A model generated the notes under the pieces. It had not been told where the DNA came from. It was given only the letters and a program-made list of their open reading frames with translations, and did no database searches. This document shows positions 42,440-52,879 of a stretch of 64,000 nucleotides of DNA, piece after piece (position 1 is the stretch's first letter; every line of letters starts with the position of its first letter). Origin of the DNA: UBA1479 sp963976055 (GTDB lineage: Bacteria; Pseudomonadota; Alphaproteobacteria; Rhodospirillales; Casp-alpha2); the NCBI GenBank assembly GCA_963976055.1, contig CAXBJB010000003.1, forward strand, positions 350,331-414,330, written 5' to 3'. Made by a program: the position numbers and the translations under genes.

Positions 42440-45121
42440 GTGACCGGAAGCGGGCTGCCTTGGGCGGGCCCGCCGTCATCGCCGGGCCTCGACATCGAAA
42501 CCATGAAGCACAGAATGCCTCACGTCCTGAACGCCGGTGCGGCCCTGTTGGGGGTCGCGGCGGGGCTGATGTTCGGGCTCGATGCCGGTTGGGCGCTGCC
42601 TGCGGGCGGCGTGCTGGCGGCGGCGGCGCTGGGGCTTCTGGCCGTGTCCTGGCGCATGGGCCGCAAGGCGCCGGCCCGGCCGGCGGGCGGGCCCATGGCG
42701 GAACTGATCCAGATGGCCGCCGGATCATCGGGCGAGGGGCTTCTGATCGCCACCTGGGACGGCGTCGGCATGTATGCCAACGGCGCCTTCCGCGACCTTT
42801 TTTTCCTGGACGGCGATCTCGGGCCGGCCGGCCTGCTGGACAAGGTCGAACGCGCGCTCGACAGCCAGGGCCGGTCCCAGGACGTGTTCCGCAAGTTGCG
42901 GGCCGCCGCGGCCGACGGCACGCCCGCCGGTGGCGAGGTCATCTGTCGCCGTCAGGACGGCAAGCCCGCGTGGCGGCGCCTGCGCATGGAACCTTTCGGC
43001 GAGGACGGCATCGGCGCCGGCGCCGGGGAGGGGGCTTCCCGCTATGTGCAATGGCGGGTCTTGGACATTACCGAGGAAAAACGCCAGACCGCGACCCGCC
43101 AATCGGCAGAGGCGCGCCGCGCCGACCTGTTGGACGGTCTGCCCGTGGGCGTGTTCTCCGTCGACGGGCGGGGGCGCATCGTCTACGCCAACTCCTGTCT
43201 GGCGGAATGGCTCGGGGTCGACCGCGTGGCCATGGGCGGCAAGCCGTTCGCCGAGTTCGTCGTCTCCGCCAGTCCGGTGAACGGCAACGGCAACGGCAAT
43301 GGCAATGGCAATGGTAATGGCGAAGACGATGACGACGAGGATGCCCAGGGCGACCACGGCCTGGTCACCCTGCGCGCCGCCGACGGCACGGAATTCACGG
43401 CCTCGCTGCTGCAAAGCCACCGCGAGACCACGGACGGCACCCTGGTCTATACGCGCTCCATCCTGCTGCGCGACATGGCCTGGGCGGAAGACGGGGGGGC
43501 GGCCGGTCTGGGCCCGGCCAAGCGCCTGCGCTTCCTGTTCGACGACGCGCCCGTGGCTATCGCGCTGCTCGACGGACTGGGCAAGGTCATGGACTGCAAT
43601 CGCGCGTTCCTGACCCTGGCGGGCGCCCACCGCGACCTGGTCGCCGGCCGGCCCTTCGCCGAACGCCTGCTGCCCGAAGACCGCGACGTGGTCGCCTCGG
43701 CCCTGTCCGACGTCATCATGGGCCGGGTGCGGGCGACCCAGACGGAAATCAGATTGGCCGCCCCCGGTGGCCGGCAGGCAGCGGCGACGCTCTTTGCTTC
43801 CAGGATGGAGGACGACAAGGGCAACATCACCGGCCTGGTCCTGCACTTCATCGACACGACTGAGCAGAAGAACCTGGAAATCCAGTTCGCCCAGTCGCAG
43901 AAGATGCAGGCCGTGGGCCAGCTCGCGGGTGGCGTGGCGCACGATTTCAACAACCTGCTGACGGCCATGATCGGCTTCACGGACCTGCTGCTCGAACGCC
44001 ACGGGCCGGGCGATCCGTCGTTCAACGACCTGCAGCAGATCAAGCAGAACGCCCACCGCGCAACCAACCTGGTGCGCCAGTTGCTCGCCTTCTCGCGCAA
44101 GCAGAACCTGGAGCCGGACCTGCTCGATCCCGAAGACGCGCTCAACGACCTGTCCAACCTGCTGCGCCGGCTGTTGGGCGAAACGGTGAAGCTGAAGCTC
44201 GAACACGAACGCGGGGCCGGGCGCATCCTGGCCGATCGGGGGCAGTTCGATCAGGTCATCATCAACCTCGCCGTCAACGCCCGCGACGCCATGGCCGAGG
44301 GCGGGCCGCTGGTCATCCGCACCTTCCGCCGCGACCTGGAACGCCCGATGCAGCAGTCGGGCGAGGTCATCCCCGTCGGCTCCTATCTGGTGATTGAGGT
44401 CGAGGATAAGGGCACGGGCATTTCCAAGGACGTGCTCGACCGCATTTTCGAGCCGTTCTTTTCGACCAAGGAAGTGGGCCAGGGCACGGGCCTGGGCCTG
44501 TCCACCGTCTACGGCATCATCCATCAGTCGGGCGGCTATGTGACCGTGGAAAGCCATATCGGCAAGGGCACCGTGTTCCGCCTGCTGTTCCCCCGCGCCG
44601 ACGAGGATGCCCGCGCCCGGCGCGCCGCCGCCGCCCTCACGGACGAAACGGCTCCCTCGGTGGCGGCCAAGGGCAAGGCCAAGGGCGACGGCACCGGCAC
44701 GGGGAAAGAACCCGAACTGCCCCTGTTCGAGGCCGATCTGACGGGCTCGGAAACCATCCTGCTGGTCGAGGACGAGGACGCCGTGCGCATGTTCGGCGCG
44801 CGGGCCCTGCGCAACAAGGGCTACAAGGTGCTGGAAGCCCAGAACGGCGAGGTCGCCCTCGACGTGGTCAACGGCACGGCGCCGAAGATCGACCTCATCA
44901 TCTCCGACGTCGTCATGCCGGGCATGGACGGCTACACCCTGGTCCGCCAGCTCCGCGAACAGATGCCGCAGGTCAAAGTCATCCTCATGTCCGGCTACGC
45001 CGAGGACGCCTTCCAGGACCAGATCGACAAGGACGAAACCCTCCACTTCCTGCCCAAGCCGTTCACCCTGAAGACGCTTGTGGGCAAGGTGAAGGAGATC
45101 ATCGTGTCGGAGGGACCGTAG
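42440..45121 (+). CDS. cckA: Hybrid histidine kinase CckA
   Basis: The 893-residue protein has two N-terminal membrane helices (about 28-70), PAS domains (about 90-470), a HisKA domain with GQLAGGVAHDFNNLLTAMIG (phospho-accepting His about 500), an HATPase domain (VIINLAVNARDAMAEGG, GTGLGLSTVYGIIHQSGGY) and a receiver (ETILLVEDEDAV, acceptor Asp about 822 in ISDVVMPGMDGYTL). This is the CckA layout. CckA feeds phosphate through ChpT to CtrA, which controls division and flagellar genes. An Asn-Gly repeat (43279-43321) lies in the PAS region. The GTG at 42440 is used; an ATG at 42503 is an alternative. Confidence 0.88.
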   Translation: MTGSGLPWAGPPSSPGLDIETMKHRMPHVLNAGAALLGVAAGLMFGLDAGWALPAGGVLAAAALGLLAVSWRMGRKAPARPAGGPMAELIQMAAGSSGEGLLIATWDGVGMYANGAFRDLFFLDGDLGPAGLLDKVERALDSQGRSQDVFRKLRAAAADGTPAGGEVICRRQDGKPAWRRLRMEPFGEDGIGAGAGEGASRYVQWRVLDITEEKRQTATRQSAEARRADLLDGLPVGVFSVDGRGRIVYANSCLAEWLGVDRVAMGGKPFAEFVVSASPVNGNGNGNGNGNGNGEDDDDEDAQGDHGLVTLRAADGTEFTASLLQSHRETTDGTLVYTRSILLRDMAWAEDGGAAGLGPAKRLRFLFDDAPVAIALLDGLGKVMDCNRAFLTLAGAHRDLVAGRPFAERLLPEDRDVVASALSDVIMGRVRATQTEIRLAAPGGRQAAATLFASRMEDDKGNITGLVLHFIDTTEQKNLEIQFAQSQKMQAVGQLAGGVAHDFNNLLTAMIGFTDLLLERHGPGDPSFNDLQQIKQNAHRATNLVRQLLAFSRKQNLEPDLLDPEDALNDLSNLLRRLLGETVKLKLEHERGAGRILADRGQFDQVIINLAVNARDAMAEGGPLVIRTFRRDLERPMQQSGEVIPVGSYLVIEVEDKGTGISKDVLDRIFEPFFSTKEVGQGTGLGLSTVYGIIHQSGGYVTVESHIGKGTVFRLLFPRADEDARARRAAAALTDETAPSVAAKGKAKGDGTGTGKEPELPLFEADLTGSETILLVEDEDAVRMFGARALRNKGYKVLEAQNGEVALDVVNGTAPKIDLIISDVVMPGMDGYTLVRQLREQMPQVKVILMSGYAEDAFQDQIDKDETLHFLPKPFTLKTLVGKVKEIIVSEGP

Positions 45122-45128
45122 GCGCGCG

Positions 45129-45223
45129 GCGGGGGCCCGCGAACCTCTTCTTTCTTCTCACCGTCTCTGTGTCTCAGTGGTTATCTTTCTTTGAACCACA
45201 GAGGCACAGAGACGGTGAGGAAG
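45129..45223 (+). repeat. 95-bp hairpin repeat, copy 1
   Basis: This 95-bp element matches 47140-47234 with five mismatches and no gaps. It begins GCGGGGGCCCGCGAACCTCT. An inverted repeat of about 28 bp (from CTCACCGTCTCTGTG to its complement CACAGAGACGGTGAG) surrounds an 11-bp centre, so it folds into a long hairpin. It follows cckA by 7 bp and may also act as its terminator. Confidence 0.85.
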
Positions 45224-45246
45224 AGAGAATAAGCAGTACTTAAAAA

Positions 45247-45263
45247 GGGGACAGTTTATTTTT
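45247..45263 (+). repeat. RAYT-flanking motif, left copy
   Basis: GGGGACAGTTTATTTTT lies 33 bp beyond the transposase stop. Inverted relatives of this motif occur on the other side of the gene (45991-46050). Motifs of this kind often flank RAYT genes. Confidence 0.6.
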
Positions 45264-45295
45264 AGATGTGCCTCAGAACGCACCTTGCCCTCGTT

Positions 45296-45955
45296 TTATG
45301 CGGTTTTAGGCCGCCCCCGCTTCCTGGGCTTGAGGTCGCGTCCCAGGACAGCCTCCAGCCGCTCGATGAACGCCTCGCCGCCCAGCGGTCTTCCCGTCCG
45401 CTCGCACTTGCGCAGCGCGTCGGCGGCGCCCTCCGTCAATCCATCCGCCAGGAACGCCGGCCAGTCCGGGGCCAGGTCCAGGAGCGGCGTCACGGCGCAC
45501 AATCCGTCGTTCCGGCCCGCAAGGTGCGCCCCGGCGCTCGACCACGGCCAATCCTCGGGCTGCCTGCACAGCCGCGCCCGAACCGGGTTCAGTTCCACAT
45601 AGCGGGCGGCGGCCAGAAGGTACGTCTCATCCATGGGGAAGGACGCGAACCGTCCCTGCCACAGGTGCCCGCGCCAGCCCTCGCGGAAGTTGACGCGCCG
45701 GGTATAGCGCCGATGGGCCTCGCCGACCGCGCGCCGCAGCGCGGCTTCCGTGGGCGGCACGACGATCAGGTGGACATGGTTCGGCATCAGGCAATAGGCC
45801 CAGACCTCGACGCCTTCGACGCCGCACCATTCGGCCATGAGGCCGAGATAGGCGCGGTAGTCGTCGTCCGAGAAAAAGGTCTGCTGGCGCCGGTTGCCCC
45901 GCTGGGTCAGATGATGGGGCAGACCGGGCGCCACCACGCGCGCGAGCCTTGCCAT
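45296..45955 (-). CDS. REP-associated tyrosine transposase (RAYT, IS200-like Y1)
   Basis: The 219-residue protein starts with the RAYT pattern RLARVVAPGLPHHLTQRGNR. It has the HUH metal motif in LMPNHVHLIVVPP (about residues 57-69) and the catalytic-Tyr block YLLAAARYVELNPVRARL (about 111-128). QPEDWPWSSAGAHL is also typical. RAYTs are domesticated single-copy transposases that move short REP sequences. Flanking inverted motifs and two 95-bp hairpin repeats nearby fit this. It probably inserted between cckA and recA. Confidence 0.92.
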   Translation of the reverse strand: MARLARVVAPGLPHHLTQRGNRRQQTFFSDDDYRAYLGLMAEWCGVEGVEVWAYCLMPNHVHLIVVPPTEAALRRAVGEAHRRYTRRVNFREGWRGHLWQGRFASFPMDETYLLAAARYVELNPVRARLCRQPEDWPWSSAGAHLAGRNDGLCAVTPLLDLAPDWPAFLADGLTEGAADALRKCERTGRPLGGEAFIERLEAVLGRDLKPRKRGRPKTA

Positions 45956-45990
45956 GAGTAGAGGTTAGAGGGACGGGGCGGGGGAGGGAA

Positions 45991-46050
45991 GGAAATTAAT
46001 AAGGTGTCCCCGGACTTAGAGGAAATTTATAAGATGTCCCCGAATTTCGG
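45991..46050 (-). repeat. RAYT-flanking motif, right side, two tandem 30-bp copies
   Basis: Two tandem 30-bp units (45991-46020, 46021-46050) each contain the complement of GGGGACA-N2-TTAT-N2-ATTT. They are inverted relative to the copy at 45247-45263. They lie 35 bp upstream of the transposase start. Confidence 0.6.
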
Positions 46051-46067
46051 GATCTCGTCGCCGATGT

Positions 46068-46628
46068 TTATAGGGCGATGGCAACTACGGCCGGCAGGGG
46101 CTGATTGTCTCTTTGCCCCTCCGCAATGAAAAACGCGCCATAAGCCAGATTGGACACGGCGGCGCAAAACATTGCTTTTGGCGGGTACTGCGATAGTTCA
46201 GCATCTGGGGTTATTCGTTTAGCGAACGTAACGCGCGAGGCTGCATTTGCTATCTCCGTGTCCTCGAATGAAACCGGGAACATGGTGTGCGCGAACGCAT
46301 TGCGGACCTCTCTAATGACATCCAGGTCACCCCGTGTTTTCGGCCCGACGAGGCCAATCGCGTAGGCAACCTTGATCTTTGAGGAGAAGTCCCGAAGCGG
46401 CCCACCGGGTCCGAATAAATCAGAGACGGTTGCTTCATTCGAAACGACGAGTCTGGAAACCAGGAGACGCTGTATGGCACCTTCAAGAAGTGCCACGCTC
46501 GTCACCACTGCGGCTCTATCGTTGGGGTCGCTGATTGCGTCGATGAGCACTCCCAGGAACTGTTCGGTTTCTGGAAATCTTGCCGCGAAACGCTTGAGGG
46601 TTTGAATACTTTTTGGATCGGAAGTCAT
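46068..46628 (-). CDS. MltR/MtlR-like protein
   Basis: The protein has the MltR pattern: VALLEGAIQRLLVSRLVV, DLFGPGGPLRDFSSKIKVAY, AIGLVGPKTRGDLDVIREVR and NAFAHT. This family includes the mannitol repressor MtlR and many stand-alone proteins in accessory regions. No mannitol genes are near, so a role in mannitol control is unlikely. The start is uncertain (ATG 46628 or ATG 46655). It sits between repeat elements, which suggests it arrived with them. Confidence 0.7.
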   Translation of the reverse strand: MTSDPKSIQTLKRFAARFPETEQFLGVLIDAISDPNDRAAVVTSVALLEGAIQRLLVSRLVVSNEATVSDLFGPGGPLRDFSSKIKVAYAIGLVGPKTRGDLDVIREVRNAFAHTMFPVSFEDTEIANAASRVTFAKRITPDAELSQYPPKAMFCAAVSNLAYGAFFIAEGQRDNQPLPAVVAIAL

Positions 46629-46687
46629 TTGTGATGGGCCCCACTGATTCGTCATTCCCCAAATTCAGGGGCAGTTACCTATCTCCG

Positions 46688-46840
46688 ATCCTCTTTCCTC
46701 TGTGATCTCTGCGTCGAATAAGCCAGTCGTTCCCGGAAAGGCTCGTGCCTGGATTGCCTTGGTAATTGGACACAGAGGACACGGAGAATCCACAGAGCAC
46801 ACAGAGAAAAGATGGATTCCCGCGTGCGCGGGGATTCTTT
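46688..46840. repeat. Degenerate repeat remnants
   Basis: TCCTCTGTGATCTCTGCG near 46695 is roughly the complement of CACAGAGGACACGG near 46771, and a CACAGAGCACACAGAG block follows. A near-palindrome, GATTCCCGCG-TG-CGCGGGG, lies at about 46815-46834. These look like decayed intergenic repeats rather than a gene. Confidence 0.45.
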
Positions 46841-46871
46841 CCCCCGCCCGCCGGAACCGAAGCCTCATTCT

Positions 46872-47090
46872 CTATGCGAACCGGGTGAAGAAGGCGCTCA
46901 CTTCCGCGTCCGTGGCGTAGATCGGCGCCACCTGGCGACGGTTCACTTCCTCGACCTGCTCCGGGCTCAGGCGAAGCGCGTCATCGGCCTCCTGGGCGGC
47001 GAGGGACAACAGGATTTCCGCCGCCTCGTCCTGACGCGCGTCCGGCAGGTGGCGGGCCTGTTCGATGGCCTTGTCGAAAAGCTTTGTCAT
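46872..47090 (-). CDS. Antitoxin-like small protein, no partner seen
   Basis: The 72-residue protein starts KLFDKAIEQARHLPDARQDE and continues AAEILLSLAAQEADDALRLS, the pattern of short antitoxins paired with ParE/RelE-type toxins. The C-terminus, VNRRQVAPIYATDAEVSAFF, is the part that would bind the toxin. No toxin gene is found on either side; downstream are only repeats. It is probably an orphan. Confidence 0.6.
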   Translation of the reverse strand: MTKLFDKAIEQARHLPDARQDEAAEILLSLAAQEADDALRLSPEQVEEVNRRQVAPIYATDAEVSAFFTRFA

Positions 47091-47139
47091 GGCGTGAGTG
47101 TACTGCGCATCAACACCCGCGTCACCCCGGCTTTCAAAA

Positions 47140-47234
47140 GCGGGGGCCCGCGAACCTCTTCTTCCTTCTCACTGTCTCTGTGTCTCAGTGGTTATCTTTT
47201 TTTGAACCACTGAGACACAGAGACGGTGAGGAAG
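47140..47234 (+). repeat. 95-bp hairpin repeat, copy 2
   Basis: This copy matches 45129-45223 with five mismatches. Its hairpin arms are almost perfect (one mismatch and one bulge over about 29 bp). Just before it, CCCCGGCTTT and AAAGCGGGG (47126-47145) form another small stem. It lies in the 399-bp gap upstream of recA. Confidence 0.85.
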
Positions 47235-47353
47235 TTAGAATGAGAAGGATGTCCGAAATCCAGCTTGCACGGGAATGACGCCGAGGACTCGGCGGGCGGC
47301 GGGGCTGTTAACCATATCCGTTAAGCATGCGGTCCGGAGTCCGATTCCGGCCG

Positions 47354-47440
47354 GAACACTCTGTGAACAAACCTCATAAAATATAATTATATCAACGTAG
47401 TACAAATTACGCTTGCCAATGAGAACAAAACACGTACATT
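47354..47440 (+). promoter_or_regulatory. LexA (SOS) box and promoter region of recA
   Basis: GAACACTCTGTGAAC (47354-47368) is a perfect GAAC-N7-GAAC, the alphaproteobacterial LexA site. A candidate promoter TTGCCA (47413-47418) and TACATT (47435-47440) with a 16-bp spacer lies 50 bp before recA. A second, imperfect site (GAAC-N7-GTAC, 47423-47437) overlaps that spacer. Confidence 0.7.
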
Positions 47441-47489
47441 GATCCCGATTGCAACGGCTTGCGGGCCTATGGAATAAGGGAGTGGCAAG

Positions 47490-48596
47490 ATGGCCGATAC
47501 GGCATTGCGTTTGGTGGAGAAGCAGGACGTGGATAAAAGCAAGGCCCTGGATGCCGCGCTGGGACAGATTGAGCGCGCTTTCGGCAAGGGCTCGATCATG
47601 CGCCTGGGCCAGCGCGAGGTGGTCGATACCCCGACCATTTCCACGGGCTCCATCGGCCTCGATATCGGCCTCGGCATCGGCGGCCTGCCGCGCGGGCGCA
47701 TTGTCGAGATCTACGGGCCGGAAAGCTCCGGCAAGACGACCCTGGCCCTGCACGTGATCGCCGAAGCCCAGAAAATGGGTGGCACCTGCGCCTTCGTCGA
47801 TGCCGAACACGCACTCGATCCCAGCTATGCCAAGAAGCTCGGTGTCAATGTCGATGAACTGCTGATCTCGCAGCCCGACGCCGGCGAACAGGCGCTGGAA
47901 ATCTCCGACACCCTGGTGCGCTCCGGCGCCATCGACGTGCTGGTAGTCGATTCCGTCGCGGCCCTGGTGCCGCGCGCCGAACTGGAAGGCGAAATGGGCG
48001 ACACCCATGTCGGGCTTCAAGCAAGGTTGATGAGCCAGGCGCTGCGCAAGCTGACGGCCTCGGTGTCCAAATCCAACACCATGGTCATTTTCATCAACCA
48101 GATCCGCATGAAGATCGGCGTCATGTTCGGCAACCCGGAAACCACCTCGGGCGGCAACGCGCTCAAGTTCTATGCCTCCGTGCGCATGGAAATCCGCCGT
48201 ATCGGCGCCATCAAGGACCGCGACGAAGTGGTCGGCAACCAGACCCGCGTCAAGGTCGTGAAGAACAAGATGGCCCCGCCCTTCAAGATGATCGAATTCG
48301 ACATCATGTACGGCGAAGGCATCTCCAAGATGGGCGAACTGCTCGACCTCGGCGTCAAGGCCAACATCGTCGAGAAATCGGGCTCCTGGTTCTCCTTCAA
48401 TTCGGAGCGCATCGGCCAGGGCCGCGAGAACGCCAAGCAGTTCCTGCGCGAAAACACCGAAATGGCCAAGGCCATCGAGGACCAGATCCGCCACAACGCG
48501 GGCCTGATTTCCGAGGAAATGATGGTCGGCTCTCCCGATTCCGACGGCGACGGTACCGTCGATGACGCCCCGGACACGGCGGCCGACGAGTTCTGA
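47490..48596 (+). CDS. recA: Recombinase RecA
   Basis: The 368-residue protein has Walker A GPESSGKTT, ALDAALGQIERAFGKGSIMR at the start, Walker B VLVVDSVAAL and loop L2 around NPETTSGGNALKFYAS. RecA pairs DNA strands in repair and activates LexA self-cleavage. The acidic C-terminus (GDGTVDDAPDTAADEF) is typical. GGGAG lies eight bases before the start. An SOS box precedes it and a terminator follows. Confidence 0.99.
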   Translation: MADTALRLVEKQDVDKSKALDAALGQIERAFGKGSIMRLGQREVVDTPTISTGSIGLDIGLGIGGLPRGRIVEIYGPESSGKTTLALHVIAEAQKMGGTCAFVDAEHALDPSYAKKLGVNVDELLISQPDAGEQALEISDTLVRSGAIDVLVVDSVAALVPRAELEGEMGDTHVGLQARLMSQALRKLTASVSKSNTMVIFINQIRMKIGVMFGNPETTSGGNALKFYASVRMEIRRIGAIKDRDEVVGNQTRVKVVKNKMAPPFKMIEFDIMYGEGISKMGELLDLGVKANIVEKSGSWFSFNSERIGQGRENAKQFLRENTEMAKAIEDQIRHNAGLISEEMMVGSPDSDGDGTVDDAPDTAADEF

Positions 48597-48712
48597 TCCC
48601 CGGCCGGCAGGCGTTTCTTAAAAAACCAATTCCCAGGCCCGTCACCCTCCGGGCCGACCCCAGGCCTCCCCCAGGCCGAACCGGAGGTGCGTCCCCCACG
48701 CACCCCGCAGAT

Positions 48713-48747
48713 GCAGCCGGCGCGCCTCCGCGTCGGCTGCTTCTTTA
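48713..48747 (+). terminator. Terminator after recA
   Basis: GCAGCCG (48713-48719) pairs with CGGCTGC (48734-48740), followed by TTCTTTATT. A second small stem (GGTGCGT/ACGCACC) lies just upstream. The remainder of the 370-bp gap 48597-48966 contains the alaS leader and nothing else recognised. Confidence 0.65.
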
Positions 48748-48966
48748 TTGGGACCACGCCCGCTGGCCGCATCCAATGTCCACCGTTGGCCGTAATATCT
48801 GGCCGGCGGGCCGATTATCCTCTCAAGGCGGCGTCCGGCGTCCGATGGTCCGGTTCCTCAACCTTTCTGGACAGGCCCCTGGCTTGCCGGTAAAACCGTC
48901 GCTTCCATCCGCGACCGCCTGATATCTTCGCTTTAACCCCCTGAACCCCGGGCTTAAATAACGACC

Positions 48967-51636
<2,670 letters not shown>

Positions 51637-51644
51637 GCGGACAG

Positions 51645-52496
51645 ATGAGCCAGAAATTCTCCGGCACCGACACCTTCGTCGCGACCGAGGACCTGCAGGT
51701 CGCGGTCAACGCCGCCATCAACCTGGAACGCCCGCTGCTGATCAAGGGCGAGCCGGGCACGGGCAAGACCGTGCTGGCGGCCGAGGTCGCCGCTGCGATC
51801 GGCGCCCCCCTGATCCAGTGGCACGTGAAGTCGACCACCCGGGCGCAGCAGGGGCTTTATGAATACGACGCCGTGGCGCGGCTGCGCGATTCCCAACTGG
51901 GCGACGCCCGCGTCCACGACATCGGCAATTACATCATTCGCGGCAAGCTGTGGGAGGCGTTCGATGCGCCCGAGCGCCCGGTGCTGCTGATCGACGAGAT
52001 CGACAAGGCCGATATCGAGTTCCCCAACGACCTGCTGCTCGAACTCGACCGCATGGAATTCTTTGTCTACGAGACCAAGGAAACCGTGACCGCGACGCGC
52101 CGGCCCATCGTCATCATCACCTCGAACAACGAAAAGGAACTGCCCGACGCCTTTCTGCGCCGCTGTTTCTTCCACTACATCCGCTTTCCCGACGAAGACA
52201 CCATGCGCCGGATCATCGATGTCCATCACCCGGGCATCCAAAAGCGCCTGGTCGCCGAGGCGCTCAACCTGTTCTACGATCTGCGCGAGGTGCCGGGCCT
52301 GAAGAAGAAGCCGTCGACGTCGGAACTGCTCGACTGGCTGAAGCTGCTGATGATCGAGGACATCCCGCCGGAAACCCTGAGGTCCGGCGACAAGAAGGAC
52401 CTGATCCCGCCGCTTTATGGGGCTCTGCTGAAGAACGAGCAGGACGTCCACCTGCTGGAGCGGCTGGCCTTCCTCAACCGCCGCGAGGGTGGCTGA
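51645..52496 (+). CDS. MoxR-family AAA+ ATPase
   Basis: The 283-residue protein has Walker A GEPGTGKTV (about residues 36-44), Walker B VLLIDEIDKAD, sensor 1 in IIITSNNEKELPDAFLRRC and the MoxR-type loop FPNDLLLELDRMEFFVY. MoxR ATPases act with VWA proteins to insert metals or remodel enzymes. A matching VWA gene lies 2.2 kb downstream beyond an MscS gene. I used ATG 51645; an in-frame TTG 12 bp upstream overlaps the alaS end. Confidence 0.9.
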   Translation: MSQKFSGTDTFVATEDLQVAVNAAINLERPLLIKGEPGTGKTVLAAEVAAAIGAPLIQWHVKSTTRAQQGLYEYDAVARLRDSQLGDARVHDIGNYIIRGKLWEAFDAPERPVLLIDEIDKADIEFPNDLLLELDRMEFFVYETKETVTATRRPIVIITSNNEKELPDAFLRRCFFHYIRFPDEDTMRRIIDVHHPGIQKRLVAEALNLFYDLREVPGLKKKPSTSELLDWLKLLMIEDIPPETLRSGDKKDLIPPLYGALLKNEQDVHLLERLAFLNRREGG

Positions 52497-52503
52497 GGCG
52501 GCC

Positions 52504-52815
52504 ATGCGCTGTCCGTCCTGCGGCACCAAGTTCAAACGTCTGTCCAGCTGGCCGCTGGCCGTCGGACGGCCTGTCGTCTGTTCCGAATGCGGCACGGCCA
52601 GCAAGCGCGCCGGGCGGTGGAAGCCGCTGTTGATCGCCATCGCCGTGCTGTTCGCGTTCCATCAGATGATCGGCATGTTCGCCCTGACCCTCACCGGCAC
52701 GGTGCTGCTGCTGATCGGCCTGATCCTGCTGTCCATGACCGTGGACGAGGCGACCATTCAGCTGACCCCCGTAAGCGGCCCGGCCCCCGGCCCGGAAGAC
52801 GCGCCCGAGGCCTGA
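52504..52815 (+). CDS. Zinc-ribbon protein with two membrane helices
   Basis: The 103-residue protein starts with two CxxC pairs (MRCPSCGTKFK and VVCSECGTAS), which would bind zinc. Two hydrophobic helices follow (LLIAIAVLFAFHQMIGMFAL and TGTVLLLIGLILLSM), then a Pro-rich tail. The function is unknown. It begins 7 bp after the MoxR gene and may share its transcript. Confidence 0.7.
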   Translation: MRCPSCGTKFKRLSSWPLAVGRPVVCSECGTASKRAGRWKPLLIAIAVLFAFHQMIGMFALTLTGTVLLLIGLILLSMTVDEATIQLTPVSGPAPGPEDAPEA

Positions 52816-52879
52816 CGCCGTCCTCCCTGGCCCCTGGCGGGCCGGTCGGATAAGCTGACGGCACCTGAAGGGTGGCGTC

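Noticed and set aside
42725..45046. 773-residue open frame antisense to cckA
   Set aside because: Same cause: codon bias of cckA keeps the opposite frame open. The sense frame carries all kinase motifs.
47235..48494. 419-residue open frame antisense to recA
   Set aside because: It lies opposite recA and runs through its promoter and SOS box; no domain is visible.
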